From assembly GCA_900143635.1 (NCBI GenBank), contig FREY01000007.1, positions 62,001 through 126,000 of the forward strand: a DNA stretch of 64,000 bases, written 5' to 3'. Numbering within the stretch: position 1 is the first letter of the stretch; every line of letters begins with the position of its first letter. Below the pieces are notes generated by a model. The model did no database searches, was not told where the DNA came from, and was given only the letters and a program-made list of their open reading frames with translations. This stretch comes from Rhodobacteraceae bacterium Alg231-04. GTDB lineage: Bacteria; Pseudomonadota; Alphaproteobacteria; Rhodobacterales; Rhodobacteraceae. The position numbers and the translations under genes were made by a program. Below, piece after piece: positions 14,948 to 24,549 of this stretch.

Positions 14948-16738
14948 TCAATCCGCATCCTCGGCGACGGTCTCTGGCGGGGCCAAATACGACTGCGCCT
15001 CTTCCGGGTAATCCTCGTGCCAGGCGTTCTGATAGATCCACTGTTTGCGGTCGGTATATTCCGCTTCGTCGGCGAGGGCGGCGATCTGTGCGGCATGGGC
15101 CGCGACGCAGGCCTCGTGCAGGGCGAGGGTTTTGGTATCCTCAAGAAGCCGGTCGAATTCGGCCCTCATCCGGGCGATGCCCCGCCCCATATCCGAGGTA
15201 TGCTGGTCCGAACGGTTCCGCGTGCGCCAATAGCGTTGCGAGACCTTTTTCTTGGCGACGACAGCATCGCCCCGGTGCATTTTCACCAGATAGCTTTCCA
15301 GCGAGCGCAACGGGAAATGGTCAAGAGAAACAAGATCATAGGTGCCGCGGCAATCCCAGCCATTGGCGGTGGGATCTTTGGTGAGCTCGCTGCGCGGACG
15401 GCCGGATCCATCGCGCCAGATCACACTGCCCAGCCCTTCGGTCAGGTCAGGCCGGTGGTTGCGCACCTTTTCCACACGCGGGCTGAGCCGGGTGATGGAT
15501 TTCACCCCGCGCGATGCGCGGTGCCGACCCGGAGTTTCGGTCTGATGGCCGGGGAACAGCTCGCTCAGGTGGCCGGGTTCGAATTGGTGGCGACCGTTGC
15601 AGCCGTGGTTCAGCTCGGACATCGACAGCACGTCGAAATCGCCGGCCGCATCCAGCAGATCAGACAGTAGCCCGTCACCGATCCGGACGTTGATAAATTC
15701 ATCAACATCCATGGAGATCACATAGTCGGCCTCGCGGAACTCGGGGAAATGGGGGACATAGCGCAGGGCGACGGGCTGAAAATACCGCCCGTCACCAGCC
15801 AATGCCGGATTCGGCAGATGGCGCAGGTATCCAAGCTGGTCGAGATGCTCAAGCAGCTGGTCGGTGCCATCGGTGCAGTGATTGGTGAAGACAATGAAAT
15901 CGGTGACGCCGATGGCGCGATGCCATGCCAGCCATTCCAGCACAAAGGGGCCTTCGTTTTTCATGCAGGAGGGCAGCAGAATACGCGGGTTCTTCGGGCG
16001 GTCGACCCGGTAATGACGGCGCGGCATGTCGGCGTCAGGCAGCATCTGGCCGTCAATCTCTACCCGGTCGAATTGTTTCACAGGGCCGCCCGGCACGGTG
16101 CCCGGCGCAGGCAGGAACCCTTTGTCGGCCAGCTGGTCAACGATTGTGCGCAGCCCTTCCTGACCATAGATTTTCGGATGGGTGCCCATCACGATATGGC
16201 GCAGGCCAGACAAGTCCACACCATCCAGAAGTCCAAGCTCTTCGCCTTCGATGTCGCAGAACAGAACCGTGGGTCGGAACTCCTCCAGCAAATGCGCGAC
16301 ATTGGCGGTGGTGATTTTTTCGACCTGTTCATAGGGGCGGGAATCCGGTTCTGTCGAACTGGCCCAGAAATCCCCGCGAACGTAGAAATCCACCTCTGTC
16401 GCCATCGATGCAGAGGCCGCGGCATTGCGGATTTCACCGTTGGTGACACCATTCTTTTTCCAGATTTCGCGGACAAGCGGGATCAGCGCTGGGTCGGCTT
16501 CGACGGACAGGACCGCCTCGACACCCGGCGTCAATGCAGCCGCGGTCGATACAAGGCCCAGCCCGGTGCCCAGATCCAGCAGCCGGTCGCCAGACCGCAA
16601 CAGCCTGCGGATCAGCGCCACTTCGCCTTTTTCATAGCGGCCATTGCGCACAGGTTTTTCGATCCTCGGCGTGATGATGTCCGCGACAAAGGGCACAGAA
16701 ATGCCATGCACTTCGATTGTCTCATCGTATTGGAGCAT
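14948..16738 (-). CDS. FkbM-type methyltransferase fused to glycosyltransferase (GT2/GT92-like)
   Basis: A 596-aa two-domain protein. Residues about 40-210 form an FkbM-like SAM-dependent methyltransferase (DRLLDLGTGLGLVSTAA near 51-67; FCDIEGEELGLLDGVD near 160-175). Residues about 250-520 form a glycosyltransferase of the Glyco_tranf_2_4/GT92 kind: MKNEGPFVLEWLAWHRAIGV near 259-278, a DVDEF metal/nucleotide motif near 344, and a late HRGDAV block near 480. It could build and methylate a surface glycan. There is no signal peptide or membrane segment. It stands alone between DUF484 and the transaldolase; substrates are unknown. Confidence 0.78.
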   Translation of the reverse strand: MLQYDETIEVHGISVPFVADIITPRIEKPVRNGRYEKGEVALIRRLLRSGDRLLDLGTGLGLVSTAAALTPGVEAVLSVEADPALIPLVREIWKKNGVTNGEIRNAAASASMATEVDFYVRGDFWASSTEPDSRPYEQVEKITTANVAHLLEEFRPTVLFCDIEGEELGLLDGVDLSGLRHIVMGTHPKIYGQEGLRTIVDQLADKGFLPAPGTVPGGPVKQFDRVEIDGQMLPDADMPRRHYRVDRPKNPRILLPSCMKNEGPFVLEWLAWHRAIGVTDFIVFTNHCTDGTDQLLEHLDQLGYLRHLPNPALAGDGRYFQPVALRYVPHFPEFREADYVISMDVDEFINVRIGDGLLSDLLDAAGDFDVLSMSELNHGCNGRHQFEPGHLSELFPGHQTETPGRHRASRGVKSITRLSPRVEKVRNHRPDLTEGLGSVIWRDGSGRPRSELTKDPTANGWDCRGTYDLVSLDHFPLRSLESYLVKMHRGDAVVAKKKVSQRYWRTRNRSDQHTSDMGRGIARMRAEFDRLLEDTKTLALHEACVAAHAAQIAALADEAEYTDRKQWIYQNAWHEDYPEEAQSYLAPPETVAEDAD

Positions 16739-16841
16739 GAAATCCCCTGCTGGCTGCTCTCAAGAGGTGCTGTGTTTTTCAGCTTTTCGGTCAAGATGCC
16801 GATTTATGCGCCGCGCTCAACGGCATAAGGCGGCAAGAACG

Positions 16842-16870
16842 AAAAACGCCCCCGCGTGGTGCGGGGGCGT
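16842..16870 (-). terminator. rho-independent terminator of the transaldolase gene
   Basis: ACGCCCCCGC (16846-16855), loop GTGGT, GCGGGGGCGT (16861-16870); on the minus strand it is followed by a run of T. It sits 24 bases after the gene's stop codon. Confidence 0.88.
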
Positions 16871-16893
16871 CACAACATGAATGGGCCTGTGGA

Positions 16894-17547
16894 TTACAGG
16901 ATTTTGATGTCGGCCGCTTTGATGTCGGCCAGGAATGCGTCCAGGCCTTTGTCGGTCAGCGGGTGGTTGACCATCGCCTTGATCACTGCGGGCGGTGCGG
17001 TGATCACATCGGCACCGGTGCGGGCGGAATCCAGAATGTGGTTCACGTTGCGGATCGAAGCGGCGAGGATCTGGGTCTCGAAACCGTAGTTGTCATAGAC
17101 GGTGCGGATGTCTTCGATCAGCTCCATGCCATCGAGGTTGATGTCATCCAGACGGCCGATGAAGGGAGAGATGAAGGTCGCGCCGGCTTTGGCGGCCAGC
17201 AGTGCCTGATTGGCCGAGAAGCAGAGCGTCACGTTCACCATATGGCCGTCGTCTGTCAGGGTCTTACAGGCTTTCAGGCCATCCCATGTCAGCGGAACTT
17301 TGACGGCGATGTTGTCGGCGATCTCAACCAGCTTGCGGCCTTCGGCAATCATCGTTTCGGCGTCGGTGGCGGTGACTTCGGCGGAGACGGGGCCGTCGAC
17401 CAGCTCGCAGATTTCCTTGGTGACTTCGATGATGTCACGGCCGGATTTCTTGATGATCGAAGGGTTGGTGGTGACGCCGTCTACCATGCCGTAATCGTTC
17501 AGCTCGGCAATGGCTTCAATGTCGGCGGTATCAATGAAAAACTTCAT
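16894..17547 (-). CDS. fsa: transaldolase / fructose-6-phosphate aldolase family protein
   Basis: A 217-aa short transaldolase. The start [10 protein letters not shown], the [14 protein letters not shown] loop, the Schiff-base lysine Lys83 in [11 protein letters not shown] and the ASIRNVNHI block are all present. The short form belongs to the TalC/FSA subfamily: it either transfers dihydroxyacetone in the pentose phosphate pathway or reversibly cleaves fructose 6-phosphate. The two activities cannot be separated by eye, so the symbol is tentative. It is monocistronic, divergent from priA with a 93-base shared promoter region, and has a strong terminator. Confidence 0.88.
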   Translation of the reverse strand: MKFFIDTADIEAIAELNDYGMVDGVTTNPSIIKKSGRDIIEVTKEICELVDGPVSAEVTATDAETMIAEGRKLVEIADNIAVKVPLTWDGLKACKTLTDDGHMVNVTLCFSANQALLAAKAGATFISPFIGRLDDINLDGMELIEDIRTVYDNYGFETQILAASIRNVNHILDSARTGADVITAPPAVIKAMVNHPLTDKGLDAFLADIKAADIKIL

Positions 17548-17640
17548 CAGGCAGATCCTCTGGGTGGGTTGGCGATGTTTGCGCTAGCCTTTACCTGAAA
17601 GGACGGGCATTAAAAACCCCCGAGACAGAGAGGGACAAAC

Positions 17641-19836
17641 GTGAGCGGGCAGGAGTATTTCCACGAGGGTGATCGGGTGGCGGTGCTGACCACGCAACCC
17701 CTTGACCGGCTTCTGGATTACCGTGCGCCCGAGGGCGGTTGCTTCCTTGGTGCCTACTGCGAAGTGCCCTTGGGTCCGCGCAAGGTTCTGGGTGTGGTCT
17801 GGGGGCCGGGGCAGGGCGATTTTGATTCGTCCAAGCTGCGCCGGGTGAACCGGGTGCTGGACGTGGCCCCGATGCGCACCGAGATGCGGCTACTGCTGGG
17901 CAAATGCGCCGATTACACCCTGACGCCGATGCCGGCGATGCTGCGCCTTGCCACCCGTGCACCGGGCCTGTCTGATCCCCCCTCGATGCGCAAAATCCTG
18001 CGCTCCGGCGGCAAGGCTCCGGACCGGATGACACCTGCGCGCGAAAAAGTGCTGGCGGTGATGGAAGAGTTCGGCGGGCTCGCCTTCACGCCCGGAGAGC
18101 TGTCGGGCATGGCCGGGGTCACCTCCAGCGTGGTCAAAGGTCTGGTGAAACAGGGCGTGCTGGTCGAAGAAGAGGCACCCCGCGATGTGCCTTTCCCGGC
18201 ACTGGACCCGGATATGCCCAGCAAGGATCTGACCGAGGATCAGACCCGCGCCGCTGATGAGCTGGCTGCGGGCGTAACAAGCGGCAAATACGGCACCACC
18301 CTGCTGAAAGGCGTGACCGGATCGGGCAAGACCGAGGTCTATCTGGAAGCGGTTGCCGCCTGCCTGCGCAAGGGCCGCCAAGCACTGGTACTGCTGCCGG
18401 AAATCGCCCTGACGGCAGAATTCCTTGACCGTGTCGAGGCGCGGTTTGGCTCTCGCCCGGCGGAATGGCACTCGGGCGTCACCATGACGGCCAAGCGGCG
18501 GGTCTGGCGCATGATAGGCCAGGGCGGCGCGCAGCTGGTTGTTGGCGCACGGTCGTCGTTGTTCCTGCCGTTTCAGGACCTCGGACTGATCATCATCGAT
18601 GAGGAACACGACACGTCCTACAAGCAGGATGATGGGGTGCTGTATAACGCCCGCGACATGGCGGTGCTGCGGGCCTCGCTGTGCAATGCGCAGGTGGTGC
18701 TGGCCTCGGCGACGCCGTCCTTGGAAAGCTGGGCCAATGCTGAGGCTGGCAAGTACAAACGGGTCGATCTGAAATCCCGCTTCGGGGTCGCCGTGCTGCC
18801 GGAAATGCGCGCCATCGACATGCGTGCCGAACAGATGCTGCCCTCGACCTGGATTTCGCCGTCGCTGAAACGGGCGATGATCGCGCGGATGGAAAAGGGC
18901 GAACAATCGCTGCTGTTCCTCAATCGCCGTGGCTATGCGCCGGTGACCATATGCCGGGCCTGCGGCGCACAGGTGGCCTGTGATCACTGCGACAGCCGTA
19001 TGGTCGAGCACCGTTTCATGAAGCGGTTGATGTGCCACCAATGCGGTGAAACCAAGCCGATGCCGGACGCCTGCCCCTCGTGCAAAGTGGAGGGCAAAAT
19101 GGCCCCCGTCGGCCCCGGTGTTGAACGTCTGGGCGAAGAGGCCGCCGCGCTGTTCCCCGAGGCGCGGATCACCGTGCTCAGTTCGGATTTGTTCGGATCA
19201 GCGCGCGCGCTGAAGGAACGCATCCGCGAGATCGCCGAGGGAGGTGCGGATATCATCCTTGGCACGCAATTGGTCGCCAAGGGTCATAACTTTCCACTGC
19301 TGACGTTGGTAGGCGTGATTGATGCGGATCTTGGCCTGCAAGGGTCAGATTTGCGCGCGGCCGAGCGTACGTTCCAGCTGATGCGGCAGGTGGCGGGCCG
19401 TGCGGGCCGGGCTGACAGGCCGGGCGAGGCATTGCTACAAACCTTCCAGCCGGAACATCCGGTGATCCGTGCTATCTTGTCGGGAGATGAAGAAGGGTTT
19501 TGGCGCGCCGAAGCCGCCGAACGTCAGGCCGCTGGCGTGCCGCCCTATGGGCGTATGGCCGGGATCATCCTGTCTGGTTCAGACGTGGCGCAGGTCTTTG
19601 ATCTGGGCAATGCGCTGGCCCGCAACGATGCTGCGCTGCGCGCGATTGGCGCGCAGGTCTACGGGCCTGCCCCTGCACCGATCGCCCGCGTGCGCGGCCG
19701 TCACCGGGTGCGCCTGCTGGTGAAGGCCGCCAAGGGCACGCCCTTTCAGGACGCCATCACCCGCTGGACCGCACCGGTAAAGCTGCGCGGCGATTTGCGG
19801 CTGTCGGTGGACATAGACCCGCAGAACTTTTTCTGA
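17641..19836 (+). CDS. priA: primosomal protein N' (replication restart helicase)
   Basis: A 731-aa superfamily 2 helicase that reloads the replisome at stalled forks. An N-terminal DNA-binding domain precedes Walker A (KGVTGSGKTEVYLEA), the DEEH Walker B box (IIIDEEHDTSYKQDDG) and motif III (LASATPSLESW). Eight zinc-binding cysteines lie in CRACGAQVACDHC to CHQCGETKPMPDACPSC, and the QVAGRAGRADRPG motif VI follows. The start is GTG at 17641 with AGAGGGA upstream. Length is normal. It is divergent from the transaldolase gene. Confidence 0.97.
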   Translation: MSGQEYFHEGDRVAVLTTQPLDRLLDYRAPEGGCFLGAYCEVPLGPRKVLGVVWGPGQGDFDSSKLRRVNRVLDVAPMRTEMRLLLGKCADYTLTPMPAMLRLATRAPGLSDPPSMRKILRSGGKAPDRMTPAREKVLAVMEEFGGLAFTPGELSGMAGVTSSVVKGLVKQGVLVEEEAPRDVPFPALDPDMPSKDLTEDQTRAADELAAGVTSGKYGTTLLKGVTGSGKTEVYLEAVAACLRKGRQALVLLPEIALTAEFLDRVEARFGSRPAEWHSGVTMTAKRRVWRMIGQGGAQLVVGARSSLFLPFQDLGLIIIDEEHDTSYKQDDGVLYNARDMAVLRASLCNAQVVLASATPSLESWANAEAGKYKRVDLKSRFGVAVLPEMRAIDMRAEQMLPSTWISPSLKRAMIARMEKGEQSLLFLNRRGYAPVTICRACGAQVACDHCDSRMVEHRFMKRLMCHQCGETKPMPDACPSCKVEGKMAPVGPGVERLGEEAAALFPEARITVLSSDLFGSARALKERIREIAEGGADIILGTQLVAKGHNFPLLTLVGVIDADLGLQGSDLRAAERTFQLMRQVAGRAGRADRPGEALLQTFQPEHPVIRAILSGDEEGFWRAEAAERQAAGVPPYGRMAGIILSGSDVAQVFDLGNALARNDAALRAIGAQVYGPAPAPIARVRGRHRVRLLVKAAKGTPFQDAITRWTAPVKLRGDLRLSVDIDPQNFF

Positions 19837-19879
19837 AGCCGGGATCAAATCCGCAGCCTAACAAGGGGAGATCAAAGCG

Positions 19880-20833
19880 ATGGTAGCAACCAAAGTGAAC
19901 CTTCCTCACACGCAGGATCGGATCTTCCTGACCTATACGGGCATGGAAACCGATCTGATTTTCACACAAGGGATCGACCTGCCCGGTTTTGCCTCCTTCC
20001 CCCTGCTGGAAACCGAGGCGGGCCGGGCGCGGCTGGAAAGCAATTACCGTGCGCTTATCGATCTGGGCCGCCAGACAGCCACCGGGGTGGTTCTGGAAAG
20101 CGTAACCTGGGTCGCCAACCGGGACCGGGGCGCAGCGATCGGCTATGCGCCTGCAGCGCTGAGGGTCGCAAATATTGACGCGATTGCCATGATGGCCAAG
20201 CTGCGGGATGAAGCGAAGGATGTGACGGTTGTCCTAAGCGCCAACATCGGCCCCCGCGCTGATGCCTATGCTCCCGATACTCAGATGAGCGCAGCCGAGG
20301 CCGAACGCTATCACCGCGAGCAGACGGCCCATCTGGCCAAGACGCAAGTCGACCTGATCAGCGGCTACACATTGGCCTATACGGCAGAAGCCATTGGGAT
20401 CGTCCGCGCCGCCAAGGCCTTTGCCCTGCCGGTTGCAATATCCTTCACCGTCGAAACGGATGGCCGCCTTCCAACCGGAACCAGCCTGTCCGCCGCAATC
20501 AAAGAGGTCGACGCCGCCACGGATGGCTATGCCAGCTACTTCATGATCAATTGCGCCCACCCGGATCATTTCACCTCCATTCTGGCTGAGGCTGCGGCGG
20601 GAGGTCGGCTGAAAGGGATCGTGGCCAATGCCTCGCGGTGCAGCCATGCGGAACTGGATAACGCAGATGAGTTGGACGCAGGGGACCCGGAAGAACTCGG
20701 CCGCCAGCTGGGCCTTATCCGTCGGCGGCACCCTCAGTTCATGGTTTTTGGGGGCTGTTGCGGTACGGACATGAGGCATATGGCGCGGATCGCCGAAAAT
20801 GTCCGGTCAGGTAATGTGCAGGTCAGGGGCTGA
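19880..20833 (+). CDS. homocysteine S-methyltransferase family protein
   Basis: A 317-aa TIM-barrel enzyme of the betaine/S-methylmethionine-homocysteine methyltransferase family. Zinc ligands are visible as the Cys in FMINCAHPDHF and the paired Cys in GGCCGTDMRH near the C-terminus. The family transfers a methyl group from a donor such as S-methylmethionine to homocysteine, giving methionine. The substrate here is uncertain because the N-terminal substrate loop differs from MmuM-type enzymes (TGMETDLIF). AAGGGGAG stands upstream of the ATG. It lies 43 bases after priA and may be co-transcribed with it. Confidence 0.82.
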   Translation: MVATKVNLPHTQDRIFLTYTGMETDLIFTQGIDLPGFASFPLLETEAGRARLESNYRALIDLGRQTATGVVLESVTWVANRDRGAAIGYAPAALRVANIDAIAMMAKLRDEAKDVTVVLSANIGPRADAYAPDTQMSAAEAERYHREQTAHLAKTQVDLISGYTLAYTAEAIGIVRAAKAFALPVAISFTVETDGRLPTGTSLSAAIKEVDAATDGYASYFMINCAHPDHFTSILAEAAAGGRLKGIVANASRCSHAELDNADELDAGDPEELGRQLGLIRRRHPQFMVFGGCCGTDMRHMARIAENVRSGNVQVRG

Positions 20834-20882
20834 GCGCAAATTGGCATGTCCCTTGCCCTGAATGCGCTTCCTCCTTTGGGTG

Positions 20883-20903
20883 AGACTGGGGCAGAGCCAG
20901 TCT
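20883..20903. terminator. weak hairpin between convergent genes
   Basis: AGACTGG and CCAGTCT form a 7-bp stem with a 7-base loop in the 85-base gap between the methyltransferase and the convergent formate/nitrite transporter. There is no T run, so intrinsic termination is uncertain. Confidence 0.3.
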
Positions 20904-20918
20904 GAGTGTATCAGGGCC

Positions 20919-21710
20919 TTAGCTCTTGTCGACCAGAGGGCCTAAGTAGGCAAACCGATAAGCCAACGCCACGCCAGCGCCACCGCCGATGATATTTCCG
21001 AGGGTGACATAGGCCAGATTTGCCAAAGCCGCGCCCAACCCGACGCTGGCACCTGCAGCCCAGCCTTGCGGGAAGAAATACATATTTGCGACTGAATGCT
21101 CGAGCCCGAGCAGGACAAAGGCTGAAATCGGCCAGAGGATGGCAAGAATCTTTCCCGCAGCGGTGCGCGCGGCAAAGGTCAGCCAGACCGCGAGGCAAAC
21201 AAGTGCGTTGCAGAGGGCCCCGCGCACGATGGCATCCAGGGCTGGCAAGTTTGCTTTTGCCTCAGCCAGCGTTATCGCTGTATCTCCCATTGGCGCATCA
21301 AGCAGGCCGGAAAACCCAAATGCCACGGCAAGGCCGGCTGCGCCGATCAGGTTTCCAATGTAGACCACCGTCCAATTGCGCAGGAGCTGCCGGATTGAGG
21401 TCTTTCTGTCGACCGCGGCCATGATCATCAGCGCATTGCCGGTGAACAGTTCCGCGCCGCCGACAATCACCAGTATCAGACCCAGCGAGAATACGATGCC
21501 GCCCATCAACCTTGCCGGACCAAAACCCGGATCTACTCCGGTCATGACCGTGGTGTAGGCGGCGGCTCCAAAACCGATGAACACCCCCGCCAGAATTGCC
21601 AGAACCAGCATTTGCGCCGTCGGCAAATTGGCCTTTGCCACGCCGGCAGTTTCAATCAGCGACGCAATGCGCGGCGGCTTGTAGGCATCTAAAGGTGAAA
21701 TATCATCCAT
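20919..21710 (-). CDS. formate/nitrite transporter (FNT) family protein
   Basis: A 263-aa six-helix channel of the FocA/NirC family. Typical family features are the IAGVFIGFGAAAYT-like first helix, FTGNALMIMAAVDRK in the omega-loop region, LCNALVCLAVWLTF around helix 4 and LGNIIGGGAGVALAY in the last helix. It would move formate, nitrite or a similar small anion across the inner membrane. The gene stands alone with no formate or nitrite metabolism genes beside it, so the substrate cannot be chosen. Confidence 0.87.
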   Translation of the reverse strand: MDDISPLDAYKPPRIASLIETAGVAKANLPTAQMLVLAILAGVFIGFGAAAYTTVMTGVDPGFGPARLMGGIVFSLGLILVIVGGAELFTGNALMIMAAVDRKTSIRQLLRNWTVVYIGNLIGAAGLAVAFGFSGLLDAPMGDTAITLAEAKANLPALDAIVRGALCNALVCLAVWLTFAARTAAGKILAILWPISAFVLLGLEHSVANMYFFPQGWAAGASVGLGAALANLAYVTLGNIIGGGAGVALAYRFAYLGPLVDKS

Positions 21711-21884
21711 AATTACGAAGATACCTCTGCATCTCCCAAAAGAAACCCGCAGTGATCGGTCTTTGTGAGTATTGCAGGGCGTGGCTGTTCGGGGTGTCGC
21801 TGGAAACTTGCGCGTTCCGTGTCTGCACTAGCGCCTTCCAGTCTGCGCCAATGCAGAGGCCTATGTGCATAAACCCCTTCCCTC

Positions 21885-21898
21885 TGTGCAAATGCACA
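21885..21898. promoter_or_regulatory. perfect palindrome, candidate operator for the MFS gene
   Basis: TGTGCA-AA-TGCACA lies 22 bases upstream of the MFS transporter start, in the 209-base divergent gap with the FNT gene. A related half (TGTGCAT) lies 21-22 bases further upstream at 21864-21870. No known regulator is assigned. Confidence 0.35.
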
Positions 21899-21919
21899 TT
21901 TCAGGCGTAAGGCGGAGGG

Positions 21920-23155
21920 ATGCGACATTTGTTCCCCCTTGGTGAGTCCCAGTCACTGCCGCTCTGGCGCAGGCCTCAGACTTTGCTGTTCCTGATGGCA
22001 GCCTCGATGCCGATTGCGTTTTACGCCTGGTTTGCGCTGCTCAATAACTTCGTGATCGAAGTGGCGGATTTTGACGGCGCTGACATCGGCCTCTTGCACA
22101 CCGTGCGCGAGATTCCCGGTTTCATGGCCATTGGGGTCATTGCGGTGCTGCTGTTCGTGCGCGAACAGGTGCTGGGGATGATCTCGCTGGTGCTGTTGGG
22201 TGTCGCAACCGCATTCACCGCCTGGTTCCCGAACCTTGGCGGCATTCTGATGCTGACCTTTCTCAGCTCGCTGGGCTTTCACTACTACGAGACGGTGAAC
22301 CAGTCGCTGCAGCTGCAGTGGCTGCCCAAGGACAAGGCCCCGCAGATGCTGGGCTGGCTGATGGGCACCGGATCGGCGGTGTCGCTGGTGGTGTTCGGCC
22401 TCATCGTGTTGATGTGGGAGACGCTGAACCTGAGCTATAATATCGTCTTCATGGCCGCCGGGCTGACCACCGCCGGGCTGGCTGTCTTTGCGCTCATCGC
22501 CTATCCGCAGTTCGAAGCCCCGGTGGCACAGAACAGGACCATGGTCTTGCGCAAACGCTATTGGCTCTATTACGCGCTGCAGTTCATGGCGGGTGCGCGG
22601 CGGCAGATCTTCATGGTCTTTGCCGGCTTCATGATGGTCGAAAAGTTCGGCTTTGAGGTGCACGAGGTGACCGGGCTTTACCTGATCAATCTGGTGATCA
22701 ACATGGTGATCGCCCCCTTCCTTGGCAAAGCGGTCGGCCACTTTGGCGAGCGCCGGGTGCTGATCTTTGAATACATCGGCCTGACGGTGGTGTTCCTGGC
22801 CTATGGCGGGCTTTACTGGTTCAGCTGGGGGGTGATGCTGGCGTCCGTTCTGTATGTGATCGATCATATGCTTTTTGGGTTGGCGCTGGCCCTGAAGACC
22901 TATTTCCAGAAGATCGCCGATCCGGCGGATATCGCGCCGACGGCGGCGGTGGCCTTTACCATCAACCATATTGCAGCGGTGTTTCTGCCGGTGCTTCTGG
23001 GGCTGTTGTGGGTGGTTTCACCTGCTGCGGTCTTTGCTCTGGCGGCGCTGATGGCGCTGGGCTCTTTGACGCTGTCACTGATGATCCCGCGTCACCCGGA
23101 GCCCGGAAAAGAGACTGTGTTTGCCAAATACGCCCAGCCGGAGCCGGCTGAGTGA
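21920..23155 (+). CDS. MFS transporter
   Basis: A 411-aa major facilitator with twelve predicted membrane helices. Residues 1-20 are cytoplasmic; the first helix starts at LFLMAASMPIAFYAWFALL, a central loop lies near VAQNRTMVLRKRYW, and the last helices end before residue 395. No diagnostic substrate motif is present. GGCGGAGGG precedes the ATG. Its stop overlaps the start of a MATE transporter gene, which in turn overlaps prmA, so the three are one operon. A role in exporting or importing a small metabolite is all that can be said. Confidence 0.83.
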   Translation: MRHLFPLGESQSLPLWRRPQTLLFLMAASMPIAFYAWFALLNNFVIEVADFDGADIGLLHTVREIPGFMAIGVIAVLLFVREQVLGMISLVLLGVATAFTAWFPNLGGILMLTFLSSLGFHYYETVNQSLQLQWLPKDKAPQMLGWLMGTGSAVSLVVFGLIVLMWETLNLSYNIVFMAAGLTTAGLAVFALIAYPQFEAPVAQNRTMVLRKRYWLYYALQFMAGARRQIFMVFAGFMMVEKFGFEVHEVTGLYLINLVINMVIAPFLGKAVGHFGERRVLIFEYIGLTVVFLAYGGLYWFSWGVMLASVLYVIDHMLFGLALALKTYFQKIADPADIAPTAAVAFTINHIAAVFLPVLLGLLWVVSPAAVFALAALMALGSLTLSLMIPRHPEPGKETVFAKYAQPEPAE

Positions 23156-24549
23156 TGGCAGCGCGGGGGCGGTTCCTGACGGGTTCTACCATGGGACATG
23201 TGGTGCGGATGACCATGGCCGGAGCCATCGGCATCACCTTTGTTTTTCTGGTCGATGCGGCCAATCTGTATTGGATTTCCAAACTTGGGCAGCCGCAGCT
23301 GATGGCGGCCATTGGCTATGCTTTTGCGATCCAGTTCCTGTCGGTGTCTGCTGGCATCGGGCTGATGATTGCTGCCACGGCGCTGGTGTCGCGGGCCATT
23401 GGCGCGGGCAAGCGCCGTCTGGCGCGCCAGCAGGCGGCCAGCGCGCTGATCATCGGTGTGATGATCCAAAGTGCGGCGGCAGCTTTGATCTTTATCTTTC
23501 GTCACCAGCTTGTCGACATGGCCGGCGCCAAGGGGGAAACGGCGGCGCTGGCGGCGCGCTACTTGGCGCTGACCATTCCGTCCCTTGGGGTCATGGCCGC
23601 GGGCATGATTGCCAATGCAACGCTACGGGCCGAGGGCGATGGTATGCGGTCCATGTCCGTGACGCTGATGTCCGGCGGTGTGGCGCTGGTGGTTGACCCT
23701 TTTCTCATCATTGGTCTCGGCTGGGGGCTGGATGGCGCGGCGGCGGGGGTTGTCCTGTCCCGGTTCGTGATGCTGGCGGCGGCCTTGTATTTTGCAACAC
23801 GCACCCATGACCTGATCGCGCGTCCACGGCGGCGCGATTGTCTGGGGTCACTACGCCCCTATCTGGCGATTGCCCTGCCTGCCATCCTCACCCAGATGGC
23901 CACACCAGTGGGGAACTACATCTTCACCTCTGTCATGTCCCAGTTCGGCGACGAGGCGATGGCGGGCTGGGCCGTAGTTGGCCGCCTGACCGTGGTGGCC
24001 TTTGGCGGGATCTTTTCGCTGGCCGGCGCCATCGGTGGCATTTTCGGGCAGAACTTCGGCGCGCGGGATTTTGGCCGGGTGCGCTCCACCTACCGCGATG
24101 CGATCCTGTTCGGGCTGATCTATACGCTGGTCACCTGGGCCGTTTTGGTGGCTGCCAGTGGCGCCGTGTCGCGTGCCTTTGCTCTGCCCGAAAGCGCCGC
24201 GGTCGTGCTCCATGCTTTTACCCATTATGGGGCCGCGGGTTTTGTTTTTGCCTCGGCCTTGTTTGTGTCCAATTCGGCCTTCAACGCCATGGGCAAGCCG
24301 CGCCGTTCGACGCTCACCAACTGGACCCGCGATGGCATCCTCAGCCTGCCGCTGGCGCTGTGGTTCGCCGGGGCCTTTGGCGCGCCGGGGGTAATTTATG
24401 CGCAGGCGACGGCCGGAGTTCTGGTCGGGCTCGTCGCGGCGGCCTGGGGCTGGCATTATGTGACCCAGCTGCACCGGTGCGGCCTGCCGCGGGTTGACCT
24501 TCCGCCGCCGCGGTCCTACGCGCATGCAGATAGATTCAGGAGACGCTGA
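23155..24549 (+). CDS. MATE family efflux transporter
   Basis: A 464-aa protein with twelve membrane helices and the two MatE repeats (first beginning VVRMTMAGAIGITFVFLVDAA, second beginning LAIALPAILTQMATPVGNYI). MATE proteins export cationic drugs or metabolites using Na+ or H+ gradients. ATG 23155 shares one base with the upstream MFS stop; a GTG at 23152 is an equal alternative adding one residue. The stop shares one base with the prmA start. Substrate unknown. Confidence 0.87.
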   Translation: MAARGRFLTGSTMGHVVRMTMAGAIGITFVFLVDAANLYWISKLGQPQLMAAIGYAFAIQFLSVSAGIGLMIAATALVSRAIGAGKRRLARQQAASALIIGVMIQSAAAALIFIFRHQLVDMAGAKGETAALAARYLALTIPSLGVMAAGMIANATLRAEGDGMRSMSVTLMSGGVALVVDPFLIIGLGWGLDGAAAGVVLSRFVMLAAALYFATRTHDLIARPRRRDCLGSLRPYLAIALPAILTQMATPVGNYIFTSVMSQFGDEAMAGWAVVGRLTVVAFGGIFSLAGAIGGIFGQNFGARDFGRVRSTYRDAILFGLIYTLVTWAVLVAASGAVSRAFALPESAAVVLHAFTHYGAAGFVFASALFVSNSAFNAMGKPRRSTLTNWTRDGILSLPLALWFAGAFGAPGVIYAQATAGVLVGLVAAAWGWHYVTQLHRCGLPRVDLPPPRSYAHADRFRRR

